Shown here one piece after another: positions 35,480-47,399 of a stretch of DNA of 64,000 bases; position 1 is the first letter of the stretch, and each line of letters begins with the position of its first letter. The notes beneath the pieces were generated by a model, which was not told the DNA's origin, did not search any database, and was given only the letters and a program-made list of their open reading frames with translations. Source of the DNA: Paragonimus westermani (Eukaryota > Platyhelminthes > Trematoda > Plagiorchiida > Troglotrematidae). A program made the position numbers and the translations under genes. The stretch is taken from contig QNGE01002392.1 in NCBI GenBank assembly GCA_008508345.1, forward strand, positions 52,225 to 116,224. Reading direction: 5' to 3'.

Positions 35480-38400
35480 TGTTCACAACCCGGTAAGTTA
35501 TTTAGTATACCGTTGGTAAAACCGAATCGAACTGTTAGTAAATCACATTTCTTCACGGGGAATGAGAACCCGGTGATCTAAAAGCACACACCGTACTGAG
35601 TGATTTTCTAGGTTCACTGGTTAACCAGGTTTACTCTTACTAACTAACCAGTATACACAAGAAAATTTTGCTTAAACTCTAGTTTGCCTTGTACACTGCT
35701 AGTGTTGCAGATCCCCGATTTATCTGTGGTCGCTCATCGGCCAGACCCGAGATAGGGATTGTGTAAGTGTTCATAATGATCCGGTTTGCAATTATTATTT
35801 TAATAAAGGTGAATGACAGTCACATCAGAAGTGGATTCTCTATTCAATTTTCCCAACGGCGGCTTTTGGTGTTTGACAAAAAAGGACTTGTTTTTTAATA
35901 TCAGCCGGCTGGCTTAAATTGGACAAAAAAGCGCTGGTCTCTCTCGTGCTGTACTACACTCTTGTTTATGCATTATTTCAATGCTTATCCACACAACTTC
36001 AAATAGGCACATTGTTTAACCACGGTCGCTAATTTCTTACCACCGATCAACTATCAGTCTTTCACCGAATGCCTAACATTCAACAGGTCACCGCCTCATT
36101 CCACTTGGAATAATCCCATCGAACTTGGCGTGTAAACAAAAAATTCTGGGATTAGCTGCGACATGCAATAAAGACATTTAAATGCAGAAATTCAGGTGGA
36201 TTAGTACATGGGTAACGACTCACTGATCAACAATCTGACGATCACCCAAATTTTCCTACAATGTGTTATGAGGATGACTTAGTCCACAATTGGCCTGTTA
36301 TGTGACCATTTAGGTCAGCGAGTTGGCCTTTGTGGTTATCACTGTGAGATGTTCGTCCGTGTTATTGTCTTCCCGAAATTATCGGAAATATCAAAGTTCT
36401 ACTGCTCTGACACACCAGTGACGCCTGGCATAGAACATTTAAGTAGCCTAAAAATCTCAGAATGACATCTCATAGAGTACGTCAGTCATCCATGATACCT
36501 ATTAAGACTGAGAGGCGACAGGTACATAGTTTCATGCAAAAATCGAATTACTGTTCATGAGTGTTATTTACCGAAGACAGTCAGTGCACTTCATAGAGAA
36601 AACCAGGTGTATATATGCAAATTTGCTGCAATTTTGGTGCAAGAGCCACGCCGTCTTCGAATCTTGTCCTTGACAGCTAAAAAATGCTGGCCAACACCAA
36701 CCCGTTGTTTCGTCCATAAATTTTCATGTTCACATGTGTTCTGTGAAGGCTCGAAGTTGGAGGCTTCTTTTCTTCCGGCTGCAAATTATTTTGCTTCCAA
36801 TTATCTTCTAGAGACTTTGGTATTACTGAGGGTTAAATTAGTGCATATGTGACCTAGTATGTCTATTCACTTTACATCGAGACAGTTGCTCGAATGCGGA
36901 AGATTTTTCTACCTTCAATTTTTATCATCAACGGTACTTGCACTCTCGAAAGTCTGATAAATATTTTAGTCTTGTTTTATCCCATAACATCTTCGATGGT
37001 CATAGCATATCAGTTGCTCACTCAACCTTTCATGACATCATTTTCGCTTCACATATCACACATGTAACAGGTGATGGTTGACTGCTATAAAGAAAATTGT
37101 ACCACCAAATTAACCTAATGAGATAGAGTTTACTTTTATGGGACGAAACATTGTCTCAGAGATCAAGGAAATTGCTATGCTATATCTCTCAACAATGAAA
37201 ACGATTGTGATACAGGTCTCTGGATGAAATTAACTCCTCATACTTTTTTCCCTTCAAACCCTCGAGGTCTCGACTGTTCAGTGGCTAAGAGTAGAGAAAA
37301 TACGGCTGGTTTGCATGCAGCTTTTCTTCCCTCAATTTCCATCGACCGAATCCTTTTAATAACAAGTTAGTTTGTCTTGCACAAATCAAGTCAGCGTCAT
37401 CACTCTATGTGTGCTAAGTAGCTGGTTGATCAAATGAATCTAAGTTTGCGGTACAGGAAAATATATAGCAAGCAGCTCAACTTGACCCAGCGAGCAAACT
37501 AAACCTGCTGTGACTGATATCCAAATTAAGCAACTTTGAATTCAATACGCATGCCATCGAAACAACTGTCATATTTCCAAATTCCCATTCTAGTTACTCC
37601 CCAGTTGAATGAGCATGCCGGGTTTACATTATCCCGTCTGTGAAACAAACTTTAGGGACAGAAACAAAATTCTATATGGCCTGCTTAACTGTGACCTACC
37701 GGTCACCTCTCATGAGCTCAGCAATACTTGCATCTTCCTCTTCGTGAAAATAGCTTCAAACCAAAAAACGCGGTTTGTTCGTAGTTGGCTTCAGAAGTTT
37801 TCAAGCACCAACAATGTGTGCACGGACGTAATATCATATTGCTCTTGAAGTCGATCGGTTGGGATCTTTGTTCGAGTAGGTCTTTTAAGACTGAGAATGG
37901 ATACAAAGCGGACCACCGTGACAAAGCACTATGTGAATATCAACTATACCGACCGTGTTATTGCTTACATTAGCCGACTTGTTTTCTAATTATCCCTTGT
38001 CTACTACAGACTAGTTTTCTATGTCAGCATGTTGGGAGCATAACAACAGGAATGGATAGATTTCTAACAAGCTTCGACACAGCATTTTGGCGCAAAAAAT
38101 CAATTGCTGAAAATGCACTAAGATCAATGCGTTCTACTACAGAGGGAAGGCGTGAACAAGTTGCAGCTACCAGAACCGCATTCTAATCGACTTCTTTCAC
38201 AGCTATTTTACGTAGTTTACTCCGGTCAACCAACAAGATAGAGTCATCAGTACGTGTTCTGCTACCACTGACCTTTATCATCCTGATTAGTGCGATATTC
38301 CATCGATGAATGCAGTCTGTGAATTCCACAGAAGACAGTTAGATCCTCAAAGTAACTTGACAGTATCCAAGAGTTCACTCAAGTAACAATGTTTTTTATT

Positions 38401-39525
38401 AAGGATGTCCCCAATATGAATCGGGGAAGGACTTAAGCAGACAGGAAATAATATTTACATTTTAAAAATAAGCAACCTATTTACCTATGACAGCTGTTTG
38501 GCCCTAAAGGATTTCAGTGCATAATCACGGGAGACATTTTACAGCCTCACAGACACATTCAACATGAAGTTATCAGATACGGAAGATCATAACTATCTCT
38601 GTAGTTATTGCATTTCCAGGCCGTCACGTAGACATAGCACGCTCACAAGTGCCTCGTATTCCTGTGTATTGCACGTCATATGTGTTTGTAAGCAGCTCGT
38701 TTAAATGCAACTCGTAGAGTCAACTGCGGGCTGTATGTCTACCTTGGCTAGCACCTAAAAATGACTGTGTTACCATTTGGGCAATCGGTTGTTCAGCAAA
38801 GCCTTGTCACTTCAGTGTGGCAGATGGGATATCTCATCGTTTAGCCAACGTAGCCATGCAAACACTCCCTCAAGGAATGTGTGGTATATCATATGAAACC
38901 AAATTCTGGTCATGATAATATTATATTTTGGCAGTTCAACGCCGTAGCTGAGAAATAATCAGTGTGACATGCACAGAGTTGGCGCTGGTCATTCATTACA
39001 CCTTACGGCGTGCTATCCACAGTCTGAGTTACCTTTGTTGAATACCGGTTAATCTTTGATTTGTCACTTGTGATTATGGTATAAATGTACGTCAAGACTA
39101 CGACTGATACTACAGCTACATCACAAGACACCTCGAAAAAGACAAGTGGTTAACAAATATAAAAATTTGATATAAATTGGTTGCATTTTCTTACTCATTT
39201 ATTCAACAATATTGTGCCGACTGCTCTGATTTCTTTTAGTGAGTCCAAACACATACTCCAGTTTTGTTAACCCTCGTAGCTTCGGGAGTGTTATGCATCC
39301 ACACATGACAATTTAGAGGCTTTTCTCTTACGGAGTTTACACTCTCACACTTTTTACCTATAGAGTGCGGGGTAATACGGGAAACTTTCGTGAGCTTTCA
39401 TAACCCATTGCTAGCACAATGTGTTCGCGTAATGTAGTTGTCCCTGCAGTCGTCATGTGATGGGACAGCCTGGCAACCATAAGATGCTAGCAGAAAAACT
39501 GTTTGCGTGTGCTTGTCCTGTGAAC
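35480..39525. other. Stretch with no recognised gene
   Basis: Frames at 36607-36852 and 37609-37973 are short and overlap in phase. A segment near 37.77-37.85 kb loosely recalls an integrase core but lacks the catalytic pattern. No RNA gene was recognised. Confidence 0.5.
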
Positions 39526-39530
39526 AATCT

Positions 39531-39548
39531 ATATATATATATATATAT
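39531..39548. repeat. AT microsatellite
   Basis: Nine uninterrupted AT dinucleotides. Confidence 0.85.
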
Positions 39549-39549
39549 C

Positions 39550-41755
39550 GGAATCAAACCTAAAAGATTTTGTGAAAATTTCATACAATCCTGGAATCGA
39601 CTGGTGGAGTCCAGTCGATAAGCACCACGTCTTACGACTAAATGCACACGAAGTGTCAATGTTAATCAGACAAAGGTTTAACAAGAAACCAAGTAAGGTT
39701 TGCAAGTCTAACTTTTCTATCCCCAAAACCAAAGACGGGTGTGAAATCATTGGTTTACTACTGCATCCAACTGAAATTTTTTAGGAGCACTTCATCTCTA
39801 CAAAACTAATAAGAACAGTGATGCATGAAGTCAGAAAAAACGTCGACAGTGCAGCCAACACGGTCAGGAACTGCAGGAATGGGACCGGGGCTACAATCAA
39901 TATACGAGTACAGTTTTGAGCAGAAGGCAATTCAGCGATTCAACAAGTATGACACAAATCTCATATAAGTTTGAAGTGAAGAAGCCGGTCAGTGGACGGG
40001 AGGTGGATCAACGGGACACATGAATTGGTTCTAGAAACCGGTATTTAGTAATAAAATGTCGTTGATACGGAGTCACAATTCGTGATGGAATCAATAAAGG
40101 CATTGACAAAAAATTATAACAAACGGATTACCGTCTGTTGTAAACAACAAAGACCTTATCCCTCGATGAACAGTGTATAGCAATAACTACGCACAAACGG
40201 CCTTTGAACTTTGTGGGTTCATTTCTGAGACAGAAGTAAGGAGAGAGTGCTGAAACAAGAAAGCATGAATCACAACTAGAATCAGAACAATCCCGGATTT
40301 CAGATCAACAATCCGTAATCGGAAGGGTAGGATAAATTTTGAGAATCAGCATTATCCCAACAAACATTCACAACGGACGGCCGCAAATCAAGAGCGAGTT
40401 TGTGTTTTTCCCCCTCCTGATTGTTTAAAGGACATGAACAATCGTGTAATTTTTAAAAAAACATTATTTGTACGGTAAGATAAATTGACAAACTTGAGAG
40501 GGGTGGTCGCTCGTTAGAATGGGGTGTTCCACTATTTGAAGGTAATTATATAAATCGTAACCACAGCACATCGAGGCAGTTGGCATACTATCAGCAACAC
40601 CTTATAATAGGCGGATAAACAAGGTAAGCTTTTAAGTTATCACGATGACATTCAGGTTACATATATGAAAAAATTCAACCGCAGCAGAACCAAATGTTGG
40701 AGTAATCTTCTAGCACGGTTGACGGTGAAACCATATGTGCACGTTTCACCTCAAAATTCGTATACTCCGGTAATAAAGAACTTCGTGAACACCTTTCCGC
40801 TTTTGTCAAACATTTTTTATGTCTACATTGTTGCACCGTTCCAGATATTTAGCTGCCATCCACAGGCATGTTTCGAGGTTCATTCCAACTTGATAATCAA
40901 CCTTATCCAGTTGTTCCCCTTTCCGTTCATTACTCATTTGGGCTGTTTTTGTTCTTGTACAGCTGCTCCGGAAGATTCGTCCATAAACGTCACCACTGAA
41001 GAAGTTCTTTCAAGAACGCTCACGGCAAGCCGACCGAAGACTTGTAGTTTACAACAAAGTCTTATAATAATTCATTTCCACCAGCAAGACATTGCTAAAC
41101 GGAGAAGTCACTGTAAAACATGATTTGCGAATGACGTCCTGAGAACAAACTAATGTTGACTGTCCGATAGTGCTGTACTTGCTGTGGCTGATGGAAATGT
41201 CGTAGTGATGGACCTTGATGATCTGTTGCTAAGACAATCCCAATGAGTCTCTTTCGTGAAGTTACGATTACCAAGACAATTCAAATAGTTTAAAAAAAGT
41301 TAAAATGATGCCGGGGCTGTCTTTCTATCCACCAAGTCGAGAGTGGGATTGGAACTTGTAGACAAATCCGCACTATGTTAGCTCACTCAATCGTTACTCA
41401 CTTGTGAATAGGTGGGTTTTGAATTCGAACGATGATATCTACAGAGAAGTCTGTTTTGTGTGCTGGTGGCGGAACTGGAAAAATACCAAGTTCTCAGGGT
41501 GAGTTTTGTGAAGAAACTGCAAATAGGAAACAACCGTATGTCTGCTACCAAAATAAGTTTGCAGAGCAGCAGTGATTCCAGTGGGTTTGCTTTAAGTATA
41601 CGGGCCAGAAAGCAAAACGGGATTGGGTTCGCCTAAATCTATGTTGTGTGCTAAGTTTAGGCTATATTAAAAGAACAAATATCAAAGTGCAAAATCTATG
41701 TGGACAACCGTTTAATTTCAACAGAAACCATTCCACGTCTTTCCCGCTGTATGCT
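39550..41755. other. Stretch with one long unassigned frame
   Basis: An ATG frame of 152 codons (40665-41123) is present. Its middle holds a pyrimidine-rich run ending in TTGTACAG at about 40961, so its second half could be an exon. It has no recognisable domain, and a frame of this length is expected about once by chance in a 64-kb AT-rich window. Nothing else was identified. Confidence 0.35.
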
Positions 41756-41760
41756 AGCAG

Positions 41761-42101
41761 ATTCCAATAAGTCCGGAGTAAACAATTAATACAACTAGCG
41801 GCAGCACGGTAAATGTGACAACAGCTTTAATCTGTTACAGTGCCCCTGATAGACAAGTTGGTCAACAGTGTGCCGCTACACGTCAACGGAAAGATTGTTC
41901 CAGATAGCCCGTGGGGCACTGCTTGCAAGACAGAAGTTCCAAAATGTCCCAAGTAAACAGCTAATTAACTAGCGGTACAAAGTGTGACAACGTCCACAAT
42001 CTGTCAGTGCTCTTGATAGATAAGTTGATAAACAGTGTGCCGCTACACGCCAACGAAGTGATTGTTCCAGATTGCTCATGGACACCGTTTGCAAGACAAT
42101 A
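41761..42101 (+). repeat. Diverged tandem duplication, two units of about 170 bp
   Basis: Unit 1 (41761-41935) and unit 2 (41936-42101) both begin TTCCAA-A-GTCC-AGTAAACA and run through ACTAGCGG, GTGTGCCGCTACACG and GATTGTTCCAGAT to GCAAGACA-AGTTCC. A fresh GTTCC at 42102 hints at the start of a third unit that then diverges. Identity looks to be about 80% by eye with several indels. The conserved core GTGTGCCGCTACACG is itself a near-palindrome. It may be a relic satellite or part of a repeat element. Confidence 0.75.
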
Positions 42102-42109
42102 GTTCCTTA

Positions 42110-45100
42110 TTTTGTTTAGTCAAAAGTATTTGCTTTACAGGTTAAAGCTGCCACAAGCCAGTTCATCTTCCACCACACATGATTGGGTTTGTGGTAGGTC
42201 CCCTATTGCTACGCTTCTGTCCAGCTGATAAAATAAGATAAACCACTCAATTTAAGACGGCGATTTGAATGTACTGAGGAATTAAATGTAATAATCCGTT
42301 TTCATACCCGCATTTTGACCTCTTCACTACGATCGACAGAAAATCATGTATGAGAGAGGGGTTTAAGTAGTTGACCCAAGATTTTGGCACACAGCATGAA
42401 AACTACGACGGGAGGTCACTTGGATGGGCGCCGCCCAGTTAACGCCTACTCTATCTTGGAAGTGAGCAAATACTGAACATCCCTTCACACTGGTTCAATC
42501 GCGTCTTGCCTGAAGCAAGCCGAACCAGCTTGACTTCGGTATTGCTGGAAGCCATTTGTAACCTCAAGCACTTGATTACCTGTCATTCACTTTGGGAGAT
42601 GAGCGATTTGCTGGACAAATGTATTGATGAAGCTGCGTAGACTGTGCTACCCACGCTCAATACAAAGTAAGCTCAGAATCTGGCAGCAGGTGACTATGTC
42701 AAGCTGGGTGTCACCCGAAGACGTTATCACAGGTCGGGTTAAGTTTACCTGCAACACTGATCACACAAGTAAAACCCACTGCAAAACTAATGACGTTCCA
42801 AAGGAAGAGTGAATAACGTTTACTGGTGATCAACTTTAATTTAAAACAGTCATCTCTGTTGGGTTTATCACACGAACACGTCCCCATTGCTAATCTGTTG
42901 TTCCTTGATCAGCAGATTCAGTGGTGGCCATCCACTGTCCACTTCATCACACTAGCACTACACTTTTTCCAGGTTAAGACATCACGTTATAACTTTCGTG
43001 TGTTTCAATTTTAAATCAAGATAAGTTTCAGTGGCAAGCAGAAGCACAGGACCAATCTGCACATGGGTAGGCTGAATAGCGCACGGATTGGTTTGCTCCA
43101 GCAGAGTGAGAGGTCGCGGTCCAGTTAGGTGCAGAGAGTAAACAAGGTTAGGTCCTCTGAACCCAGTTAACTGGTACATCTTGATTTGACGTCCAGATAT
43201 ATTTGCTTGGAAAAAGTGTAGTTACAACATCTTGCACCGGTTACGCAATCACAGTGAATACAGAAGTGAACAACACGGATATCGACACCTATGCCGTAAT
43301 AGCTGAGGATCGACATAAACCCTGGAGTCCAGAATCACCCACTTTTAAACATGATAATGGAGAAACAAGACTTATAAATTATTCCCTTACTCCGCTAACC
43401 ATTATGACGAACTTCCAGAAAAGTATGAAAAATAGCCTGAAAAAGTTGAGTGATATAACCCTGTAATACTGAGGTGAAGCATCATCGGCGGCCAATAGTG
43501 AACTGTACTGAAATAACGTTATTTTTCAACTGTGTAATTTGTAGCCCTACCCGCTTCTCTATCAAAATAACACTATAAATCCTCGCACAGTGTTACTTGG
43601 ACTGTTTAAATTAATATAAAAAATGACTCCTTTTGACTATTTAGCGTTCTCCAAGTTTAAACCCCATCAAGGATATAAAGGCATGGGGGGAGTTGTAGCA
43701 TTACACAACACTGGCAGTTCTGCTCAGCGTGATTTCGGTAGTTCGAGTATCACACCAGTTAGATACTGACGAGTTGGAGTGCTCGGCCAAGGTGTGTTAG
43801 CTCTAAAATCTTTGTCCAAATTGATGAAAAAAACACATTACACGGAAAAAAGTAACGGAAGGTTCACCAGAACAGCATCTTGCACATTTTCCCATCATTC
43901 ATCAATTTATCGAAAAAATGCCACCCAAATGCCTCATATAAGAGCATTGTTCACTCTCCAATGGGTTTTTATCAACTGGTGGAATACGGACGTTTCTGTT
44001 TTCTACACTTATCTGCTGCTAAGTAAACTTCATAACGTCGACTTATTCCATTTTTTCCGCACCCTTCATCGATAATTTCTGTCCTTCGGATCTGTGTGTA
44101 TGCACGCCACCTTTATCACTACTGCTAATGATCTTAAGTGGGTATGAATAAAAACCAGAGTAACAGACTATAACATTAAAACACCATTCTGCCTATCCGG
44201 CTTAATGCTGAGTTCCAAAAAAGACACTCTCATAGTACCCGATGAGTTTTCTAAATCCGCTTTGAAAAAAACAATGCAATCCGTGAGTGCAATTTGTTTC
44301 ATTGTCAAACTTTTTCCTTCGCCGAACTAAAAACCTTAATTAGATTACTATGAAACTCAAGTTGGATAAATCCTTTTGTTAAGCTGTTTATCGTTGTCAC
44401 TCTTACTGTTCACCATGCAGGTTCAGGGGAGTTCTGAATTTACGCGTAGCTGGTTCAAGTTCATTACACTGATTAATGCTTACCAGGAGATAACGTGTAC
44501 CATACAAAATGGAAATCATGCATTGTGGCCTAACGGTAAATTTCACTTCATAACGCTATCCGTGTGTTTATCTGAATATTTCATTTCCATCAGTGTGGAA
44601 TACGTCTGTCTGAAAGACTTAATTTCTTCCGACTGTCTTTGCTGTCGTGAAGTTAATTTCATTCATTTTTCTAAGTTGAACAAACAACTCCTTGCTGGTC
44701 TACATAGATTTGCAAAGAAAACTATGAACAATAAATATCGTGGATTTGTGGAATTCGTATTGATGCACGTAACAAATGCATACGTCAACAAATGTATAAA
44801 AAATTACGGACTAGAAACGAATTTCACGTTCTATATCTCGTCGTATGCCCAAAGTGTGTTTCGGTCACGATAATGTTAATAAGCAAAATTTAACAAAATC
44901 CATTCGGATAGCTTTCTGTACATTTCTTTCCGCGATAAAATGAACCGGATTACAAAATGTAAAATGTGTGTACGTACATCTGAAATCTTCAGACAAGTAG
45001 AACTGAGGAGTCGACCTGTGCGTCATTGCATGGAAACGAGGACGTTATGAAAAATTTTGAGGAATTGGTTTGAGTTCAGATAAGCTAACTTTAGTTAACT

Positions 45101-45330
45101 AAAACAATTCCCGAACTAAGTAAGAATGATTCGTGAAGATTGAGTTTGAATTCTACTATTGCAAATAAAAACAATAACTGCAACTTCTTGACATTAAACT
45201 AGAAAAAATCAGCGATCAAGTAATCATGCAGAACATAACATCCGATCACAAATTCTTCAAAGTAATTCCATTACAGTGATACATTCACTGGTAAAACCAG
45301 TGCAAAAACTTAGGTAGATTGTTTCAGAAG
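42110..45330. other. Stretch with no recognised gene
   Basis: Frames at 42624-43014, 43203-43466, 43779-44075 and 44376-44873 are unrecognised. The last is the longest in the window (165 codons), but its first codon is TTG. Its first ATG is at 44416, directly after a pyrimidine run, so it could be an exon at best. No RNA gene or repeat was recognised. Confidence 0.4.
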
Positions 45331-45413
45331 TAAGCATCTCCCGAAGACGAAGAGGAGTTATCTGATTCAGAGGCCAAAAAATTAGTCGCTTCAGTCGTTC
45401 CAAATTATGAACC

Positions 45414-45579
45414 ATGTCAGCCTGGTTACAAATGGTCGAATATTCGCCTCAAGGGCTAGAAGAACCCAGTCCAGATGTGTCTTACCTTTTTAATGAAATC
45501 AAATTCCTTCCCAATTCCCCAGTAGTTTCCCACATCCTTTCCATAAACGAGGTCTGGAATATACTATGCCACAAAACAG
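45414..45579 (+). CDS. Candidate exon 1 of an unknown gene or pseudogene
   Basis: An ATG (GAACCATGT) opens a 55-codon segment that stops exactly at a strong donor, ACAAAACAG followed by GTTAGT. The TAG lies within the intron start. The peptide is well mixed (for example EEPSPDVSYLFNEIKFLP). Upstream, in a different phase, 45338-45460 is also open and acidic, and looks coding (SPEDEEELSDSEAKKLV). This suggests one ancestral exon broken by a single-base frameshift near 45455. Joined directly to the next candidate exon it would meet a stop after four codons. Either the locus is a pseudogene or these segments splice to other partners. Confidence 0.35.
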
Positions 45580-45709
45580 GTTAGTCTCTAACTTTTAAAT
45601 AAACATATTTAACATCGTGACCGCTGTAACAAGCTAACTTGTGTATGCGTATTCATAAAACGTTTCTGGATATCTTTCTAGTTCTTGAAACGGTACTCTT
45701 CTCTTTCAG

Positions 45710-45909
45710 CGGAGAGACCTTAACAAATACAATTATTGCTATTTGGATGAAGAAGACAGTAGACTGATATTGCACGAGTTACATGCGGACAAATTTCGCT
45801 GCATCTTTACGAGTGCATACTACAGACCATTTACATATCAGTATGAAAAACCGAACGAGATACCAGAGAAAGCCAATTGTCAGAGTGCACAATCATTGTC
45901 ACTACCAAG
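45710..45909 (+). CDS. Candidate internal exon of an unknown protein, with a related exon at the window end
   Basis: A textbook acceptor (a pyrimidine tract ending TTCTCTTTCAG) and a donor (CCAAG followed by GTAGCA) enclose 200 nt that are open in only one phase, giving 66 codons. The peptide is polar and aromatic-rich, with NYCYLDEEDSRLILHELHAD near residues 8-27 and AYYRPFTYQYEKPNE further on. No family is recognised. The DSRLILHE-type motif recurs at 63963-64000 in a similar splice context, which supports a duplicated gene or a repeat-borne coding segment. No start, stop or further exons were assigned. Confidence 0.4.
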
Positions 45910-45910
45910 G

Positions 45911-46970
45911 TAGCAACAACCCTACAAACAGTTGTTTTTGAACACCAACAGCGGTTTGAACCTTCGGAATACAGTCGCTTCAGCATAGCGCAGTGTTCGC
46001 CTGTGAGTAGATAACGCGAAATGCCGTTGTGGGATCACAATGGTGTTACGTTACTAGAATACGACACGTAATAGACGATGCAGGCTCCTTGTTTCTGTGC
46101 CCGGTTGTGACATCAGGTGTTTGCGTAATCTGTTCCTTGACCCATTTCGGGATGTGCTCCGTCACCCTGGTTCGTAACTGGGGCTGTCAGTCACGTGAGT
46201 GTTGGTTTGAGCCTAGTCGCATGCAAGCCAAGTAGTCAGGCCCTGTCCATTCATCTTTTGTGTCATGTGATGGCCAACAACTCGCTTGATTCTTCAGCCT
46301 TAGAGCCGTCCTCATTACGCGTCTCAATTCACCCTTTGTTTTCTTCAGTTGCCCTGAAATCCCCTTAAGATATAAATGCCGATGTTATGTTAAACATTCT
46401 TCACATACATAACTCACAAACTCGTACATAAAAATGTGTGTCCCAGTGTGTACACAAGTGGTTCGAAAAATCTTTTTTTCCCTTCACTTCCACTAAATTC
46501 TCAAAAGTTACTCCTTCTCTCCCTCTTCCTGACTGTGGTGTTGTTTTATTTTAATGTCAACCACTAATGTACTAGCCTTACTAATATAAAAGAGATGATG
46601 TAACAAAACATAAATGAGTTGAGATGCTTCACACTATCCTCTGGAAATAATGATGATGTAAACTTCTGCTAAACTTCCGTTACAACCTGCGCATCTCTGC
46701 TAGTTTGCAACAGTTATGGCCAAAGTTTCAAAGGTGACATACTGTCATCACTGTAAATCAGTCGCGGTTAACATCTGGGAGCCGTTCTCCCGGTAAGGTT
46801 GACCTTCGAATTTAACTTACACAATCATTACTTTCCTCTCGTTAAGGCTCACCAGAAGAACATACTGCACGCTTGTTTTAACCGCACCGCCACTGCTCTC
46901 ACAAAGCACAGGAACAAATCCTCATCATGGGCATACACACCACATAGACCGCAGTTAACCTTACTCATGC
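45911..46970. other. Stretch with no recognised gene
   Basis: A frame at 46029-46235 is unrecognised. GGTTTGA box B-like words occur at about 45953 and 46205 without a matching box A. Nothing else is evident. Confidence 0.45.
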
Positions 46971-46974
46971 GTAA

Positions 46975-47398
46975 TTGATGATTTGGTAATTTTCAATTCG
47001 AACGTCAATCACGTTTGATCGCGGCTGTTACATTCAGATAGGGTTTCCACCCAGCGTTTTTCGAAAACGAACATCAGACTCGAGTTTCGCTCTCACTAGA
47101 GCTCGTCAGTAGTGCATATCATTGCCACGGCCGGGATTTAAACTCGGGCCATGCCGTTCATGATGCAACGGTGTTGACCACTGCGCCATTGACCTCAAAT
47201 TAGGCACGACCAAATCATCAAATGTGAACGCTCAGCCACTTTCGCTCGTGAACGATTATCAGGTTCTACGATCGTCTCCAGAGGAGACAAAGTAACTGTC
47301 CTGTTAACTCCGATGGATAACCCCTATATTAGGATTTCAGGGATTGGTCGAACTCTCCAATCTCACTAAGCCTGCTAGACAATATTTGATAATAGCTG
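46975..47398 (-). mobile_element. Hammerhead-carrying tRNA-promoter repeat, copy C (nearly full unit)
   Basis: Matches copy B over its whole length, including the roughly 200 bp on the far side of the promoter boxes (…CCTGCTAGAC). On minus, box A reads TGGCGCAGTGG (about 47178-47190) and box B GAGTTTAAATCCC (about 47134-47147), both close to the pol III consensus. The ribozyme follows at 47071-47115. The start motif is damaged. No tandem partner is visible at either end. A pol III-transcribed, non-autonomous retroelement is the best reading. Confidence 0.7.
47071..47115 (-). ncRNA. Hammerhead ribozyme, copy C (canonical core)
   Basis: A 45-nt minus-strand unit with every core element in order. 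Core CTGACGA lies at plus 47103-47109. Helix II GCTCTAGTGAGAGC (47089-47102) has a 5-bp stem and loop AGTG. GAAA is at 47085-47088. A minimal helix III is AC/GT with loop TCGA, and the cleavage triplet GTC is at 47077-47079. Helix I is GCACTA with TGATGT, which keeps A-T, C-G and G-T pairs with one mismatch. This is a type I hammerhead with a very short helix III, like those of Penelope elements and animal retrozymes. Weak helix I may limit activity. Confidence 0.78.
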
Positions 47399-47399
47399 G

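Noticed and set aside
37609..37973. FVRSWLQKF…CTDV segment resembling an integrase core
   Set aside because: Only one block matches. The expected downstream HP…NG..ER block is missing and frames overlap.
40994..41020. CTGAAGA followed by a perfect GTTCTT/AAGAAC stem, hammerhead-like
   Set aside because: GAAA is replaced by GCTC, and there is no helix I or III. Likely chance.
44376..44873. Longest open frame (165 codons) with an apparent signal peptide
   Set aside because: The hydrophobic start depends on a TTG codon. The first ATG is at 44416, past the hydrophobic segment. A frame this long is expected about once or twice by chance in 64 kb of AT-rich DNA.
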